In this document: piece after piece, positions 22,141 to 34,500 of the stretch | Numbering within the stretch: the first letter of the stretch is position 1 | Layout of the letters: each line of letters opens with the position of its first letter | Assembly: GCA_018398585.1 (NCBI GenBank) | Contig: JAGTTD010000026.1 | Span: forward strand, 1,803,001-1,867,000 | Source of the DNA: Simmondsia chinensis | Lineage: Eukaryota > Streptophyta > Magnoliopsida > Caryophyllales > Simmondsiaceae | Reading direction: 5' to 3' | Length of the DNA stretch: 64,000 bases | Notes under the pieces: generated by a model | The model's input: the letters and a program-made list of their open reading frames with translations, nothing else | What the model was told of the DNA's origin: nothing | Database searches by the model: none | Made by a program: the position numbers and the translations under genes

Positions 22141-22153
22141 CTAAAATTAAGCA

Positions 22154-22342
22154 ACAACAACATTTCCAGTGCCATAAAGGCTCCTGCAAAAGCAGAGTCT
22201 GGGGATGGATGTACGCAGCCTTCCCCCTTTAGGGTGCTACCCATAAGAGAAGTTATTTCCGTGGACCCCCAACCTGAAGAGCGCATTGTCCTGAAAACAT
22301 ATAGCCTGAAAGTATGATAGCAACATAAAAGGTGCTACCTTT
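22154..22342 (-). mobile_element. Au-like SINE, subfamily with a non-5S head
   Basis: Exact 12-bp duplication TAAAATTAAGCA (22142-22153, 22343-22354). Minus-strand body words match the family: complements of GGATGGATGTACGCAGCC, AGAGTCTGGGG and GGACCCCCAACCTGA. The tail is a short (GTT)n. The head is not 5S-like and ends early compared with the copy at 57024-57320. Confidence 0.78.
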
Positions 22343-22799
22343 TAAAATTAAGCATTTATTAATAACATCAAAATATAGTTCAAACATAAAAATTAAGTTG
22401 AGTATTAATTTTATTTTTTTATTTTTTTTGGGCTAGGTAAATGAAATTATGTCATATAAAATTAGATATACAAATTAAGCATATGTTATCTTGTTGTTGT
22501 GGATAAGCTTTGGCCTATGCCTTTATTTAGAATTTGGCTTGATTCCTTTAACAATGGAAACAACTATCCTGGTGATATAAAACACAGAATTTTATTATTT
22601 CTGTATTATTATATACAGGGTATGACTCTTGTGAGAGGATGAGATGAGAAAATAGTGGTTATTGGATCTAAATTAAGGGTCATAATTTCAAACTTACTTT
22701 TACACATCTCATTAGAGTCAATAGCATATATTTCCTTTATTTAGATCCAAATGTTATTATTTCCCCTCAACTTTCACCTTCTTACAAGAGTCATATCAT

Positions 22800-23132
22800 T
22801 GTTTTCAATGTAAAGCCTGATTTTATACTATTATGAGTCAAGTCTGATAGAGCGAAGATGAAAATTTTTTGGGCCTTGATTGGGGCCTAGGTCGAGGTTC
22901 AGGCCCGTATTGGTGACTTCGACTTAAAATCGAGGGTTTCATGTGTGTGCCTATATAAACATGGTTCTAAGATTTTAGGTTGAAAAAAACTCTCTGTAAC
23001 AATCCTAAAGCGATAAAATCTTCCTGTAACTCCGTGGAAGTAGACAATTTTGACCGAACCACGTAAATCTTTGTGTTTGATTTTATTTTGTTGTTGAATT
23101 TTTCTTGTATTTAGTTGTTGTATTTCCTAACA
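22800..23132 (+). mobile_element. Probable solo LTR of a Ty1/copia-type element
   Basis: It begins TGTTTTCAATG and ends TATTTCCTAACA. A TATATAAAC box lies near 22962. Its 3' half has the plant copia LTR phrase order CTCTCTGTAAC, CTCCGTGGAAGTAG, CCGAACCACGTAAATCTTTG. The flanks ATCAT (22795-22799) and GTCAT (23133-23137) agree in 4 of 5 positions. No primer-binding site or coding region adjoins it, so it is most simply a solo LTR. Confidence 0.6.
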
Positions 23133-23257
23133 GTCATATATATATATATACATATTTTTTTACAGCTTTATCAAAAAATGCAGACATGAAGCATGACTCG
23201 TGTAACATACATGTGTTACCGTCGCACTAAGGTTCTTGGCAAAAATTAGCCGTATCA

Positions 23258-23384
23258 ACAACAAAAATCCAATGTCTCAAAGATACACCCACCAAGGCAG
23301 GATTTGGAGAGGGTAAAATATACGCAATCTTAACCTTATAAGATACTACTCTGTAGAATATTGTTCTCGAAGCGCTGCAACCCT
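23258..23384 (-). mobile_element. Au-like SINE, diverged
   Basis: Flanks AAAATTAGCCGTATCA and AAAATTATCCATATCA (23242-23257, 23385-23400) match in 14 of 16 positions. The body retains GGATTTGGAGAGGGTAAAAT, ATACGCAATCTTA and the (GTT)-type tail in reverse. It is older than the copies with perfect duplications. Confidence 0.62.
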
Positions 23385-23652
23385 AAAATTATCCATATCA
23401 CGACAAAAAATCATTGTATTCTATCGAAGGACACCTATATCGTTAAAAGCATGTTCTACGTCATCATTTCCTTGTTAAAGATCATTGGATTACAACTGAA
23501 AATATCTAAGTGAAAAAATTTTTAAAACCAACGTAACACTCAATGTAACATTCACACATCAGGATACCTAAACGATTAAAAGATTAAATTATTATTAGAT
23601 AGTACAATGATATCTCTTCCAGCACAGATTAAAATATTGACACAAGGTATCA

Positions 23653-23790
23653 ACAACAACAGCAACAACCTAGCGCCTGAGAGGCTCCAGCTGAGACAAA
23701 GTTTGGGGCTTTAAATATACACAGTAATATCTCTCCAAGGCACAACCTTGAAAAAAGGCTGTATCCAAAGGAACCCCATCCCTAAAAAGC
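23653..23790 (-). mobile_element. Au-like SINE, diverged
   Basis: Exact 15-bp duplication TGACACAAGGTATCA (23638-23652, 23791-23805). The body is a degraded version of the family, with ACAACAACAGCAACAAC at its 3' tail (minus strand) and GGCTGTATCCAAAGG near its 5' end. Confidence 0.72.
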
Positions 23791-24374
23791 TGACACAAGG
23801 TATCATGATCAAATATTATGAGCCCACCAAGGCCAAGCTCCTACGAGTTATGTGTTGAACCCAAAAAAAAAAAAGTTATGAGTTATGACTTGGATATGAT
23901 TATTATCAAGACGAAAAATATTATTGTTAAAATAATAATATAATTTATAGCAAAATTTATATCACATAATATTATTTTAACCACTGTTATTAAGAAAAAC
24001 TTAACTGGGTAAAGAGGAAAAAAATATAAGAATTATCCTATATCTATTTGAGTATATTTAATAAGAAAGGGTAAGTGTAAATTTTTTGACAATTAAGTAA
24101 AAAAAAAAATATGTATTAAATTACCTATGGTATTATCAAAAATCTTTTAAAATTTTACCTTCTTCTTTACCACGAAATTGAAGGTAAAAGAATGAGGATA
24201 ATAGAGAATAAATTTTAACACATATTACCTCCCAAAAAAATTGTCAAACGGGGATTAAAATTTAGATCATTATTTTGTTTACCTTTCTCTATTCTATTGT
24301 TGTTAAGATTATATTTGGAGACAAAAAAAAAAAAAAAAGATTATACTTGAAATGAAGAAAATACCAACAGAAAA

Positions 24375-24745
24375 AAAAAAATCAAGGATTTTTGTACTAA
24401 AAACCGCCTAGATTTTTTCAAAGTCACCCCTTAATATTAACATCTGTTAGTTTTTGCTGACGTGACTTTTCAAAAAAAAAGAAGAAAATAATTTAAAATT
24501 TTAAATTTATATTTAAAATAATTTTAAAGTCTTAATATAATACTTTAAATATCTAAAAAAATTATCAATATTTAAACAAATTATATTTTAAAACATATAA
24601 GTTTAAATAGCACGTCATTAAAAATTAACAGTATTAGCATTAAAGTATAACATTGAAAATTTTAAGTGTGACTTAAAAAATTAAAAATTCTAGGTGGTTT
24701 TTAAACTGTACCAAAAATTTAAGTAGTTTTTAGTTAAAAGCCCTA
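24375..24745. repeat. AT-rich MITE with inverted ends
   Basis: The left part, AAAAACCGCCTAGATTTTTT, is answered on the right by AAAAATTCTAGGTGGTTTTT. The core has GTTAGTTTTTGCTGACGTGA. Same family as 19935-20275 and 50650-50975. Confidence 0.55.
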
Positions 24746-24892
24746 ATTAATGACAAATATTCTTCTACTTTTATGAAGGAAAAATGTTGAGAAAAAATTG
24801 GCAACAAAACAACAAACTCAATGCCAATAGAAGGTTTGAAAAAGGTGAGATATATACAGTCTTATATAAGGTGCTACCTTGTCGGCAGACCA

Positions 24893-25110
24893 TGTTAGAG
24901 TTCCAATTAGTAGTTGGAAGGTGTTTGTGATGTATTGTAAGGAATCTTATAGTTAGTTAGTTAGCTTGGTTGATTCTTGTTTATATAAAGATCATTTCTT
25001 GTTGTAAAGAGATCATCCAATAAAAATAACAACTTTCCTTCGTCTTTCTCTCTTTCCTTCTCTTTATCAATTTTATTCTAAACTCTTAATCTCTCTTTTT
25101 AATCCTAACA
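24893..25110 (+). repeat. 5' LTR of the gypsy element (218 bp)
   Basis: Starts TGTTAG and ends CTAACA. A TATATAAA box lies at 24982-24989. Confidence 0.88.
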
Positions 25111-25112
25111 AT

Positions 25113-25126
25113 TTGTTATCAGAACG
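25113..25126 (+). promoter_or_regulatory. Primer-binding site, tRNA-iMet type
   Basis: TTGTTATCAGAACG, two bases after the LTR, is a mutated form of TGGTATCAGAGC. Confidence 0.7.
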
Positions 25127-25161
25127 GATTTCCTCCTTTTATGAGCAATCTGTAACGGTGT

Positions 25162-28100
25162 ATGGGCAGATTTAAGAAGCAAGTAATCATGGCAGATACA
25201 CAACAGCTAGAAAGTTCCTTGAAAGCCCTGGTAACAGCCTCTATGGATTCAATCAAGGAATTCATTATGTCTTCCATCAAGGAGTCCATTCTTGCTTCGA
25301 TCAAAGTACCGCTTGAATTGTTGTTAGCAAGAAACACGCAGCATGATCAAGAATTGGCAAGGCTAAGGGAATTTGTGGCAGGAGTAATATTGCAACAGAA
25401 TCAGCTAGTAGCTCAAGTTCAAGGCAACTAGCAGCAGGTAGGAAATAATGCCCCAAGTGGTGGGAACAATGGCAGCTCTCTCATCACCACTTTGCTCCAA
25501 GGTTTACTAAATTGGAGTTCCCTAAGTTTAGTGGTGAGGGAATTAGAGGGTGGCTGTGTGAGTGTGATTAGTTCTTCGCATTAGACCATACTGCAGATGA
25601 CAGGAAGGTCCAAATTGCTTCGGTTCATCCAGATGGGGATGCCTTGCAATGGAATCAATCATACATGAAGTCAAGACCCAAATATGGTTGGCCTGGCTGG
25701 GATGAGTACACACACGAAACTATAATGCAGTTCGATGAAGCACTCTTCAATGATCCCTTAAGTGAATTGAAAGGGATGATTCAAATAGGAAGTGTTAGGC
25801 ATTATAAAAGGAGTTTGATGTACCGCTTACAGGGATTTCCTTGAATGAAACACAGAAGTTGAGCTTCTTCTTGGGAGGATTACAGCCTAAGACTGCAGTC
25901 CAAGTGAGAATGTTTGAGTCCTAGTACCATTGCACATGCATACACATTGGTAAGATCTTAAGAATTTGCTTTGAGTTTGTCCAATGATAAGCCATCCATT
26001 GCAAATAAGCCCATGCCCATTCTACTAAACCCCAAACAACCCCTGACCACTAGCATGATTAAAACCACAAATAACCCTTCCTTATTCCCTTAACAATCCT
26101 TAAATCAGTCCCAACCTATATCCAAAGGGCCTAATAACAGCTTTCAAACCAGGAAGTACAAGCACCTCACACAAGCTCAAATGGATAAGAAGAGGGCTAA
26201 GAATGTTTATTTTTGGTGTGATGCTAAGTTCACTCCTGGCCACAATTGTAGGAAAGCAAAGGCATATCGCTTGGAAGTTCTAGAGGAGACTCGTGAAGAC
26301 AGTATTGGGGAGTAGAAGGAGGAAGTTGATGAAACACTTAGCTTAGAGTCGCCTAAGGACTCTGTAAACATTTCAGTTCATGCCCTCATGGGTATGAAGT
26401 CATATCAAACCCTGAGGGTGATTGGACACTCGAAGAAAAGGCCCATTCACATCTTGGTGGATATAGGAAGCACGCATAATTCCCTTGACCCTGTTATGGC
26501 TAAACAATTGGGGTGCAAGGTCACTCCCTCAAGTCCCTTACCGACAGTAGTGGCTGACGGAACACATGTTGATAGCTCAGCAGTGTATAAGGAGTTTGAC
26601 TGGGTGTTACAAGTTGTTAAATTCAGCTCTAATGTGAGATTGCTCCCACTTGGGTGGTGTGAGATGGTTTTGGGAGTGTAATGGCTGAGATCTTTGGGCA
26701 GGATTATCTTTGATTTTGAAGAGTTGTTGATGGAATTCTCCTATGAGGGAAAGAGGGCAGTTTTGCAGGGAATCCACAAGACTTCAGTGAGCTTGTTTTA
26801 AGAGGGACAAATGCAGAAGATCATCAGGAAGTTATCTACAGCACAGATATTCTCCTTGCAGCTAGTAGCATTGCAGGTAGCTCCTCTTACTTCTTCTCTT
26901 TCAAGTAGTAAGGAAATTTCGATGATAAATTGTGCAATTGATGGTAACTCTCAATAGTTTAACGACCCGCCCCCCCCCCCCCCCAAAAAAAAAATAAAGA
27001 GCCTATTAGCTGAATTTCAAGAAGTGTTTGATGGGCCTTAAACACTGCCTCCATATTGAGCCCATGACCATCAAATTCATCTTAAAGAAGGTAATCCTCC
27101 CATTAATGTAAGACCAGATAGATACCCTTCCTTGCACAAAGATGCTATTGAGCAAATGATAATAGAAACTCTGGTTTCATACAACACAGCAATAGTTCAT
27201 TTTCTTCACCTATTGTCTTAGTCAACAAAAAGGATGGTTCATTTCGCATGTGTGTGAAATATAGAGAATTAAACAAACATGCCATCAAAGACAAATTTCC
27301 AATACCTGTTATCAAAGAGCTTTTAGACGAATTGTTTGGAGCTCAATACTTCTCAAAAATAGACCTTAGATCTGGGTATCACCAAACCCGGATGCATCCT
27401 AGAGACATTCCCAAAATAGCTTTTAGGACCCATGAGGGTCACTACGAGTTCTTGGTTATGCCATTTGGGCTAACCAATGCACCCTCTACTTTCCAAAGTT
27501 TAATGAACCAAATTTTCAGACCCTATTTGGGGGAAAACATCATTGTTGGTCTTTGATGATATCCTTGTGTACAAACCCTCTTGGGAGGAACATCTATTGC
27601 ATTTGAGGACTACTCTTACTATATTGAAAGATAATAATTTTTATGCTAAGATGAGTAAATGCAGCTTTGGATAGAAGCAAATTGAGTACTTAGGCCACTT
27701 AATTTCTTTAGAAGGAGTCTCTGCAGATCCTAAGAAGGTCGAGGTGATGGTTAAGTGGCCTAGACCTCAAACAGTGAAGCAATTGAGTGGCTCTTTGGGA
27801 CTGTCAGGATTATTATAGAAGGTTTATTAGACATTATAATCTAATTGCTCAGCCTCTCTTTGAATTGTTAAAAAGGGATGCTTTTCAGTGGAATGAAAGA
27901 GCTCAGGAAGCTTTTGAACAGCTGAAACAGTCCATGAGTTCAACACCTGTGCTAGCATTGCCTAACTTCAAGGAAGACTTCACAGTGGAGACTGATGCAT
28001 CAGGCTATGGCATAGGAGCAGTCTTGATGCAGCAGGGTCATTCAATCTGATTTACCAGCAAGTGTTTTAGCCCCCAGACGTCAGTTACTTTCAGTGTACG

Positions 28101-29798
28101 AAAAAGAGCTTTATGCCGTAGTTTTTGTAGTGGAGAAGTGGAGGCCATATTTGATTGGGACTCATTTTGTAATCATAACCGAGCATTATAGCCTTAAGTA
28201 CCTGCTGGAGCAAAGAATCGCCACTCCCACTCAGTGTAAATTGCTGCTCAAACTCTTTGGGTACAGTTATGGTGTCTGCTCTAGGAAAGGGAAGGAGAAT
28301 AAGGCTGCTGATGCCTTATCCAGGGTCATGGGAGCTCAGCCTATGAGAAAGTTTTTGTCAACAATTTCGACAAACATTGTAGATCAAGTGAATCTGAGTG
28401 TACAGCAAGATGTTAAGCTGCAAAAATTAATCGTTGAGCTGCAGCAAAACCCAAACAAACACCCTCATTACTCTTTATTGCAGGGTTAGTTGTACAGTTG
28501 GTAGTGGGTTCTAATAAGCAGCTAAGAGAACTGCTTGTAAATAGCCTGCATAGCTCAGCAGAGAAAGGACATTTTGGGGTTAAATTTACACATAAAAGGC
28601 GAGCCAGCTCCTTCTATTGGAAGGGAATGAAAAAGCTAGTGAGGAACATAGTTTGATCTTATGATATATGCCAAAGGTTCAAGTATGAAACAGCAGCTGC
28701 ACCTGGCTTGCTACAACCTCTACCTATTCCAGAAAAGATTTGGGAAGATGTCTCAATGGACTTTATTGATGCCTTGCCTTGCTCATTAGGCAAAACCGTG
28801 ATCTTTGTAGTAGTGGATAAACTGTCCAAATATGCTCACTTTATAGCTCTTCCTCATCCTTATTCTGCGACGACTGTAGCTCGAAGTTATTTGGAAAATG
28901 TATACAAGTTACATCGGGTGCCAAAGCCCATCACAAGTGACAGGGATGCAGTGTTAATGAGTAGGTTTTGGAAGGAGTTGTTTAGGTTGCTGATGGTACA
29001 TTTGCAGCCATCAACAACACATCATATGCAAACTGACGGCCAAACAAAAGTGGTTAACAGATGTATTGAAGGGTATTTCAGATGCATGTGTGGAGATAAA
29101 CCTAAGGAATGGGCTAGATGGCTGTCCTTGGCTGAATATTGGTACAGTACCAATCATGATACTACCATCAACACGACCCCCTTTCAACCAATATATTGAG
29201 TAGAACTACCAACACACATTCCTTATGTACATAAGGATTCTGCAGTAGCTGTTGTGGATGAGTTAATGAGCAGTAGGGAAGCAACAATTCATCTCTTGAA
29301 GCAGCATTTTTGAAGGTACAACAAAGGATGAAGGTCAAATATGATAGACATCACTCGGAGAGGGAACTTGACATTAGGGATTGGGTTTATCTCAAGCTTA
29401 AACCTTATATGCAGCAATCAGTACATAGAAGAGGAAATCAGAAACTTGCAGCAAAGTACTTTGGCCCTTTTCAAGTTATAGCTAGGGCAGGCACGATTGC
29501 ATATGCTCTTGAGCTACCTCCTAATGCCAAAATCCATAATATTTTTCATGTTTCCTTATTGAAGAGGAAATTGGGTGTCAATCCTCTTCGACCACATCTG
29601 CCTAAGTTCATTAGTGACAGACAAGACAAATGGGAGCCAATTCATTTCCTTGATAGAATGTTGTTCAAGAAAGGTAATGCAGCAGCCACTCGAGTATTAG
29701 TACAATGGGCTAATATTTTTCCTGAGCATGCTACTTGGGAAGATAGTGAAGAGATGCGTAAGAGGTTTCCCACCCTTGTGGACAAGGGTATTCTTTGA
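25162..29798 (+). pseudogene. Gypsy gag-pol polyprotein, multiply broken
   Basis: Order: Gag (25162-25844; coiled N terminus, then FPKFSGEGIRGWL and WPGWDEYTHETI), zinc knuckle near 26215 (CDAKFTPGHNC, first Cys lost), protease (ILVDIGSTHNSL, 26450), reverse transcriptase (27248-27640; [29 protein letters not shown] in a shifted frame), RNase H (27960-28330; [12 protein letters not shown]), integrase (28540-29200; MDFIDALP, SDRDAVLMS, QTDGQTKVVNRC) and a chromodomain-like tail (29310-29798; VLVQWANIFPEHATWED). Stops and frameshifts lie between domains. The protease D-S/T-G reads DIG and the third integrase acid reads Lys (29047-29049), so the enzymes would be inactive even if the frame were whole. 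Confidence 0.85.
26970..26984. repeat. Poly(C) run of 15
   Basis: A C tract followed directly by an A tract, inside the broken pol region of the gypsy element. Confidence 0.9.
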
Positions 29799-29807
29799 GG
29801 GGGAGGG
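29797..29807 (+). promoter_or_regulatory. Polypurine tract of the gypsy element
   Basis: GAGGGGGAGGG, three bases before the 3' LTR. Confidence 0.82.
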
Positions 29808-29810
29808 TAT

Positions 29811-30060
29811 TGTTAGTTTTGATTAGTAGTTGGAATGTGTTTGTCATGTGTTGTAAGGAATCTTGTTTGTTTGTTAGTGAGTTAGTTAGCTTGGTTTGTT
29901 AGTGAGTTAGTGAGCTTGGTTGATTCTTATTTATATAAAGATCATTCCTTGTTGTAGAGAGATCATCCAATGAAAATAACAACTTTCCTTCTTCTTTCTC
30001 TCTTTCCTTCCCTTTATCAATTCTATTCTAAACTCTTAATCTCTCTTTTCAATCCTAACA
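29811..30060 (+). repeat. 3' LTR of the gypsy element (250 bp)
   Basis: TGTTAG...CTAACA. It is longer than the 5' LTR through extra GTTAGTGAGTTAG-type repeats near 29860-29920. Confidence 0.88.
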
Positions 30061-30235
30061 AACCGTTTTTTAAAAAATTGGCAAAACAATCAAGCGAAAT
30101 TTCAAATGATTTTCAAGAAATTAATCACTCCAAATATATTAGGAACATAAGAAAAGAAAATTCTGAAAAAATTCAAACCAACAGTGTCTGCTCTTCCACA
30201 GCTAACAAAATGAAAATATAAATTCAGAAAACATC

Positions 30236-30266
<31 letters not shown>

Positions 30267-30382
30267 GAAAACCACCTTCATAAGCCCAAAAATGTTCAAT
30301 CAAGCACATTAAATCATATTATTAATTATCTGTTATATGCTACTGACTTTTACACAGATTTTAGAGTATCTATTAAGCATGG

Positions 30383-30461
30383 AGCTAAGGCTGCATACAT
30401 CCCACTCCTCCCAAACTCTGCTTATGCAAAAACCCTTAAGGCATTGAGTCTGTTATTGTTG
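30383..30461 (+). mobile_element. 5'-truncated Au-like SINE
   Basis: Exact 10-bp duplication TTAAGCATGG (30373-30382, 30462-30471). Only the 3' body is present: AAGGCTGCATACATCCCA, CTGCTTATGC, AAGGCATTGAG and a TTATTGTTGTT tail. Confidence 0.75.
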
Positions 30462-30471
30462 TTAAGCATGG

Positions 30472-31100
30472 CTTAAACTATGTAAGCTAACAAAGCATTT
30501 TCCACTACCTCCCCCAACCGAGGTTGAAATCCCAACTTTTTTTAACCCCTTTGTGATCAAATCTTGATGGGAGAGATCACGAATAAATGTCCTACCAGCT
30601 TACGTGTCTCATCTCATGCTTCACATGCACTCAAAAAAACTAAAAAAAAAGGTACGCTAAAATCCATGTAAAGGTCACGTATATTTAACCAATAGTTAAC
30701 AATGTGATTTAAGATGGTTGATTGATAACATTTGGACTTTTGGAGGTAGTTTTCTGAAAAATTAAAAAGTCGTGCTGGTTAAGTAAAAACGAACAACTTT
30801 TCAAGGTAATTTTACGTTAAAAAAAAAAAAAAAAAAAATCCATATATCTATTCCAAAATTTATAAGCTTTTAACTCTATTTGCAGCACAAAAGTACATCC
30901 AAGCAGCACCTCCAAAAATTTGTTACGAGTATGAAGCCTCACAGGAAAGGCCAATCTATAAAATTATTTGTATGACTGTCCAATAATAAACCGAGTCGTA
31001 CACTAAATGATGTGACACTAAATCCAATATCGGAAACATATCCACACCCGATATTTCTCTCTCATCGACTGTCACATCAATTAGTGTACATACACTAAAA
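30472..31100. other. Intergenic stretch downstream of ASCC2
   Basis: AT-rich with an A run at about 30821-30838. No gene was recognised. The segment near 30980-31095 has TGTACAC/GTGTACA-type inverted words that may belong to another MITE. Confidence 0.4.
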
Positions 31101-31102
31101 GC

Positions 31103-31557
31103 CTATTCGGTATCATTTCTTTGTTTGCAGCTCTTGGTCTTTGAAAAACTAAAAATCATGTTCTTGAAACAATTCTTTCTTGCTTTCGGATTTTGTTTCT
31201 AATTTTCGCTCGAAACTAGGAATGAATTGGAAATAAAAGAAAAACAAGAAAAATCACTTCAAAAAGTTAACTTTAAGGCCTTGTTCAGCTTGGTTTTCTG
31301 CTTATAATGTTAGTCTTTAAAAAACTGAAAACCGGGCTTAGGGAACAATATTTTTCTAGTTGATCTTTTGTTTTCATTTACTCCCAATCCGTGCAGAAAC
31401 AGAAACCAAAAATAAGAAAAAAGTTGTTTTCAAAACCTCGTCCTCAGTTTCCCGAAACAAAGACCCAGAAACAAAGAACAATACCAAACGGATCATAGTT
31501 TTCAATTTTTCAAAAATCAAAAACTGCAAACAGAAAATGACACCAAATAGACCGCAA
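31103..31557. mobile_element. MITE with GGTATCATTT-type inverted ends
   Basis: The left end GCCTATTCGGTATCATTTCT is matched on the right, inverted, by GGTCTATTTGGTGTCATTTT. Both continue into GTTTGCAG. A half-copy of the same end occurs near 35030 inside ASCC2 intron 6. The target duplication is unclear. It lies just beyond the ASCC2 stop codon. Confidence 0.55.
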
Positions 31558-31592
31558 CAAAGCCCTTACCAAAAATGTTCTCACTCTCAAAC

Positions 31593-34500
31593 TTAAAACC
31601 CACCCAAGCCACTAATATGTTTCCTCATAGCCCTATCTTTCCTATAATGATTCCTCCCACCTCCTCTCCTCCCTCTCCCTCTCCCCCTTCCTCTCCCCTC
31701 CCCCTCCAGCGCACCTGGCTCATCGCCGCCTTCGCCAACGGCCATTTCCTCCACCGCCTTTGCCGCCCCGAGAGGGAGATTCCCGCCCCGCCCTAGCCCG
31801 TGTATTTGTTCCTTTTGAGCCTGGTTCACTAGCGACGCTTGCTTATAATCGGAAACCGCCACCGACCCTTCGACCTTGTAGCTATAGTTTTTACCATCCT
31901 TGACAAAGTATTGAGGCTTCTTCTTTGAACCCCATCTTGAGGTAGTGGCAGTACTAGGGGCAAAGCTGTCGTTTTCCCTTCCTCTCGATGCACTAATTCT
32001 CTCACCGAGAATCTCCGGTTCCTCCACCGCTGACTCGACTACCGAAAAACCCAAATCGTCGAAGGAGTCATCGTATTCGTCCTCGTACTCATTCTCGTAC
32101 TGTGATAATAAGGCAGCAGTTTTTTCTCGGTGCTTTTCGTCTCTAGCGTCTAGGGCCACGTGATTTCGCGCGTCAGATTTTGCCTTCCTAACAAATCTTC
32201 CTGTCGATGATAATGAGGATGATGATGAAGATACTTTATTTGGAACGGGCAATTCGACAGAATCGGATACCTTCCCTTTCCCTTTATCATTCCTGCTCGG
32301 ACTCTGTTCAGTTCTGCGAGGAACATTCTCTGAAGAAGGATCTAGAATCTTTAGATCCTCATGCAGCGTTCCCTCCAAGATTCTCTGGATCACCTCCTCA
32401 GGGTTATGGTCGTACGCCTCAAGACAAGCAGATAAAAACCCTTTTCCATATTCAGGGAAGAGGTCCTTTATTTGACTGATCTTCGACTCCATTATCACCG
32501 AGTCTTCATCTGTTTGTATATTGTCGCTTCTGACGGAAGTTGAAGGAGTGGGCGTCCCGTTAATGGCGTTAGTAGGAAGGCTCATGATCGCAGTCAAATA
32601 CCCGTGTTGCTCATCGTCTAAGATAATCCATCCTGCACGAAAACAATAGGCCATGACACACATTAGCAATGTAATACTTGTTTCATAGTTGCAGGAAACT
32701 CCTAAAATGGTAGCGTTTCATACACAAAAATGAGATTCATCATTTTGAAGTCAAATTCTTATTTCAAACAAGTATCAAACTCAACGAAAACATGATTCAT
32801 AGAATTGCTGAATCATTTTGTTAAGAAACTACTTATCAGATGAATTATTGGCAACTTATACCACTCAATCGAAAGAATGATCGAGTCGTGTGGACATGCT
32901 GGAGTCCAATTTCTTGATCTTATTTATTGGAGTACTCAATTTCCTTGATCGTTGTTTAATATTAACTTTATTTTGATACATCATTCTTTAATGGTTCAAT
33001 TAGTGACATTTTATTATTTGCTCTTGTATGTCTAATATATAGCAATATGAACACTTCTCCACGCTCCCCATTTCCCGCTTATGCTTCGGGCTCCTCTTCG
33101 TGCAACTGCAGTCTATCCTTGAACGATATGCCAAAATTCGAAAAAAATATAAGGCACGAGGGTACCAAGGAATCACATAGTCATTCATAGTTGCACCACA
33201 ATCATGGTATCATTAGAGTGAGCATGAAGGGAACAGCAATGTCCTGGTGTCAAATAACATCGCAGCAATCACATAACATAATAGCTATCTCATGAACAAA
33301 TACGTAAGCTCGCCCTTATTTGATTCCATGATTGATGCTCAGTAAGATAATGAACTTGGAATAACAAGACGGGTATGTAATTAGCTTTCCTCAGTTACCC
33401 GTACATTTATCTGATAGGTTACCAATAAGGAATGGAGGATATAAATGAGCCGAGTTGGCCGGTGAGCTTTAGCAAGGATATAAACCTGGACAGGCACAGT
33501 TTATTTCGAGCACGAGCCAAGCTAATCCAACTCGTTTAGTTTAATGAGCCAAACCCGATCCAGCGAAGCTCGAGCTCATAGACTCATGGCCTAAACAAGC
33601 CTAAATGAGCCAACCTTATCACAATTTTTCAACCTAAATATGCCAAGTTGATCCAAGTTCCAGCTTATAGGAGTTGAGCTAGTGAGCTCAAACAAGCCTA
33701 AAATTGAGCTTAAAAGAGTCCGAGTAGGACAAGCTAAAAGCTCGAACTGGGGTCCTTGATCTAACTGCTTTCCATTTTGGGAATGAATACTCTATAATAG
33801 TCTAATAGATCACAAAACCCAATCGGCTAATTGTTCTTGGATGGCACCTCCTCTAGAGTCAAATGGAGCCCAAGCCCATGACAAGCTAAGCTCGGCCTTA
33901 AAGTTTCCAAGCTCCGTCCAACAAAGCCCACAACAAGCTAAATGCTAATAGAAGCATCGAGCTCGACAAGTTTGGGCTCATCTCCGGCCATATACACCCC
34001 CCTAAATCAACACATTTTCTTATCAAAGTAAAACTTAAAAGCACTTACCACTGCTTTTAAGACTCTCAACTCTTTGCATAAGCCGGTGCCTTTTCTCGAT
34101 ATGTTGAAGAAACGTTCCACCATAATAGTTCGCTTGCGCATGTTGAGTGACGTGAGCAATCTCCTTAAATGTCTGGACCAGTACATCAGCTCTTACAACC
34201 GGGTCTTCAACATTGGCCGGAAACATCTTCGTGGCAGTAGGAACGGGATCGCTTTCCTTGAACACTTGATAGCTCAAGTAACAACAATCTAACAGTTTCC
34301 AAGAAAAATCTACGATTCGGGTAGATAAGATTTTCGAACTTAAAGTAACATCAAACATTTGGACAGAAGGTGTTTTTCCGAGGCCATTCTCTTGAGAAGA
34401 TAATACAACTTGGAGACCGTGTTGAAGGGATGGTAGTAGTGAATCGTGTAACCTTGCGAGCATGTTGAGAAGTTCTTCATTCCCATGACTGCATGGACAA

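Larger units (their letters stand above)
24893..30060 (+). mobile_element. Ty3/gypsy LTR retrotransposon, chromovirus-like, decayed
   Basis: Complete in structure: 5' LTR 24893-25110, primer-binding site, broken gag-pol, polypurine tract and 3' LTR 29811-30060. It is 5.2 kb with short LTRs and a chromodomain-like C terminus, which fits a compact chromovirus (Reina-like is plausible). No clean 5-bp target duplication: GACCA precedes and AACCG follows. The LTRs differ by substitutions and a length change near GTTAGTTAGCTTGG, so the insertion is not recent. Confidence 0.85.
24805..30071 (-). mobile_element. SINE split by the gypsy element
   Basis: The SINE body (24805-24892, with GATATATACAGTCTTATATAAGGTGC) is cut by the LTR element at 24893-30060 and resumes for about 11 bp. 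The outer direct repeat AAAAAATTGGCAA lies at 24792-24804 and 30072-30084. This is a decayed Au-like SINE that later received the gypsy insertion. Confidence 0.55.
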
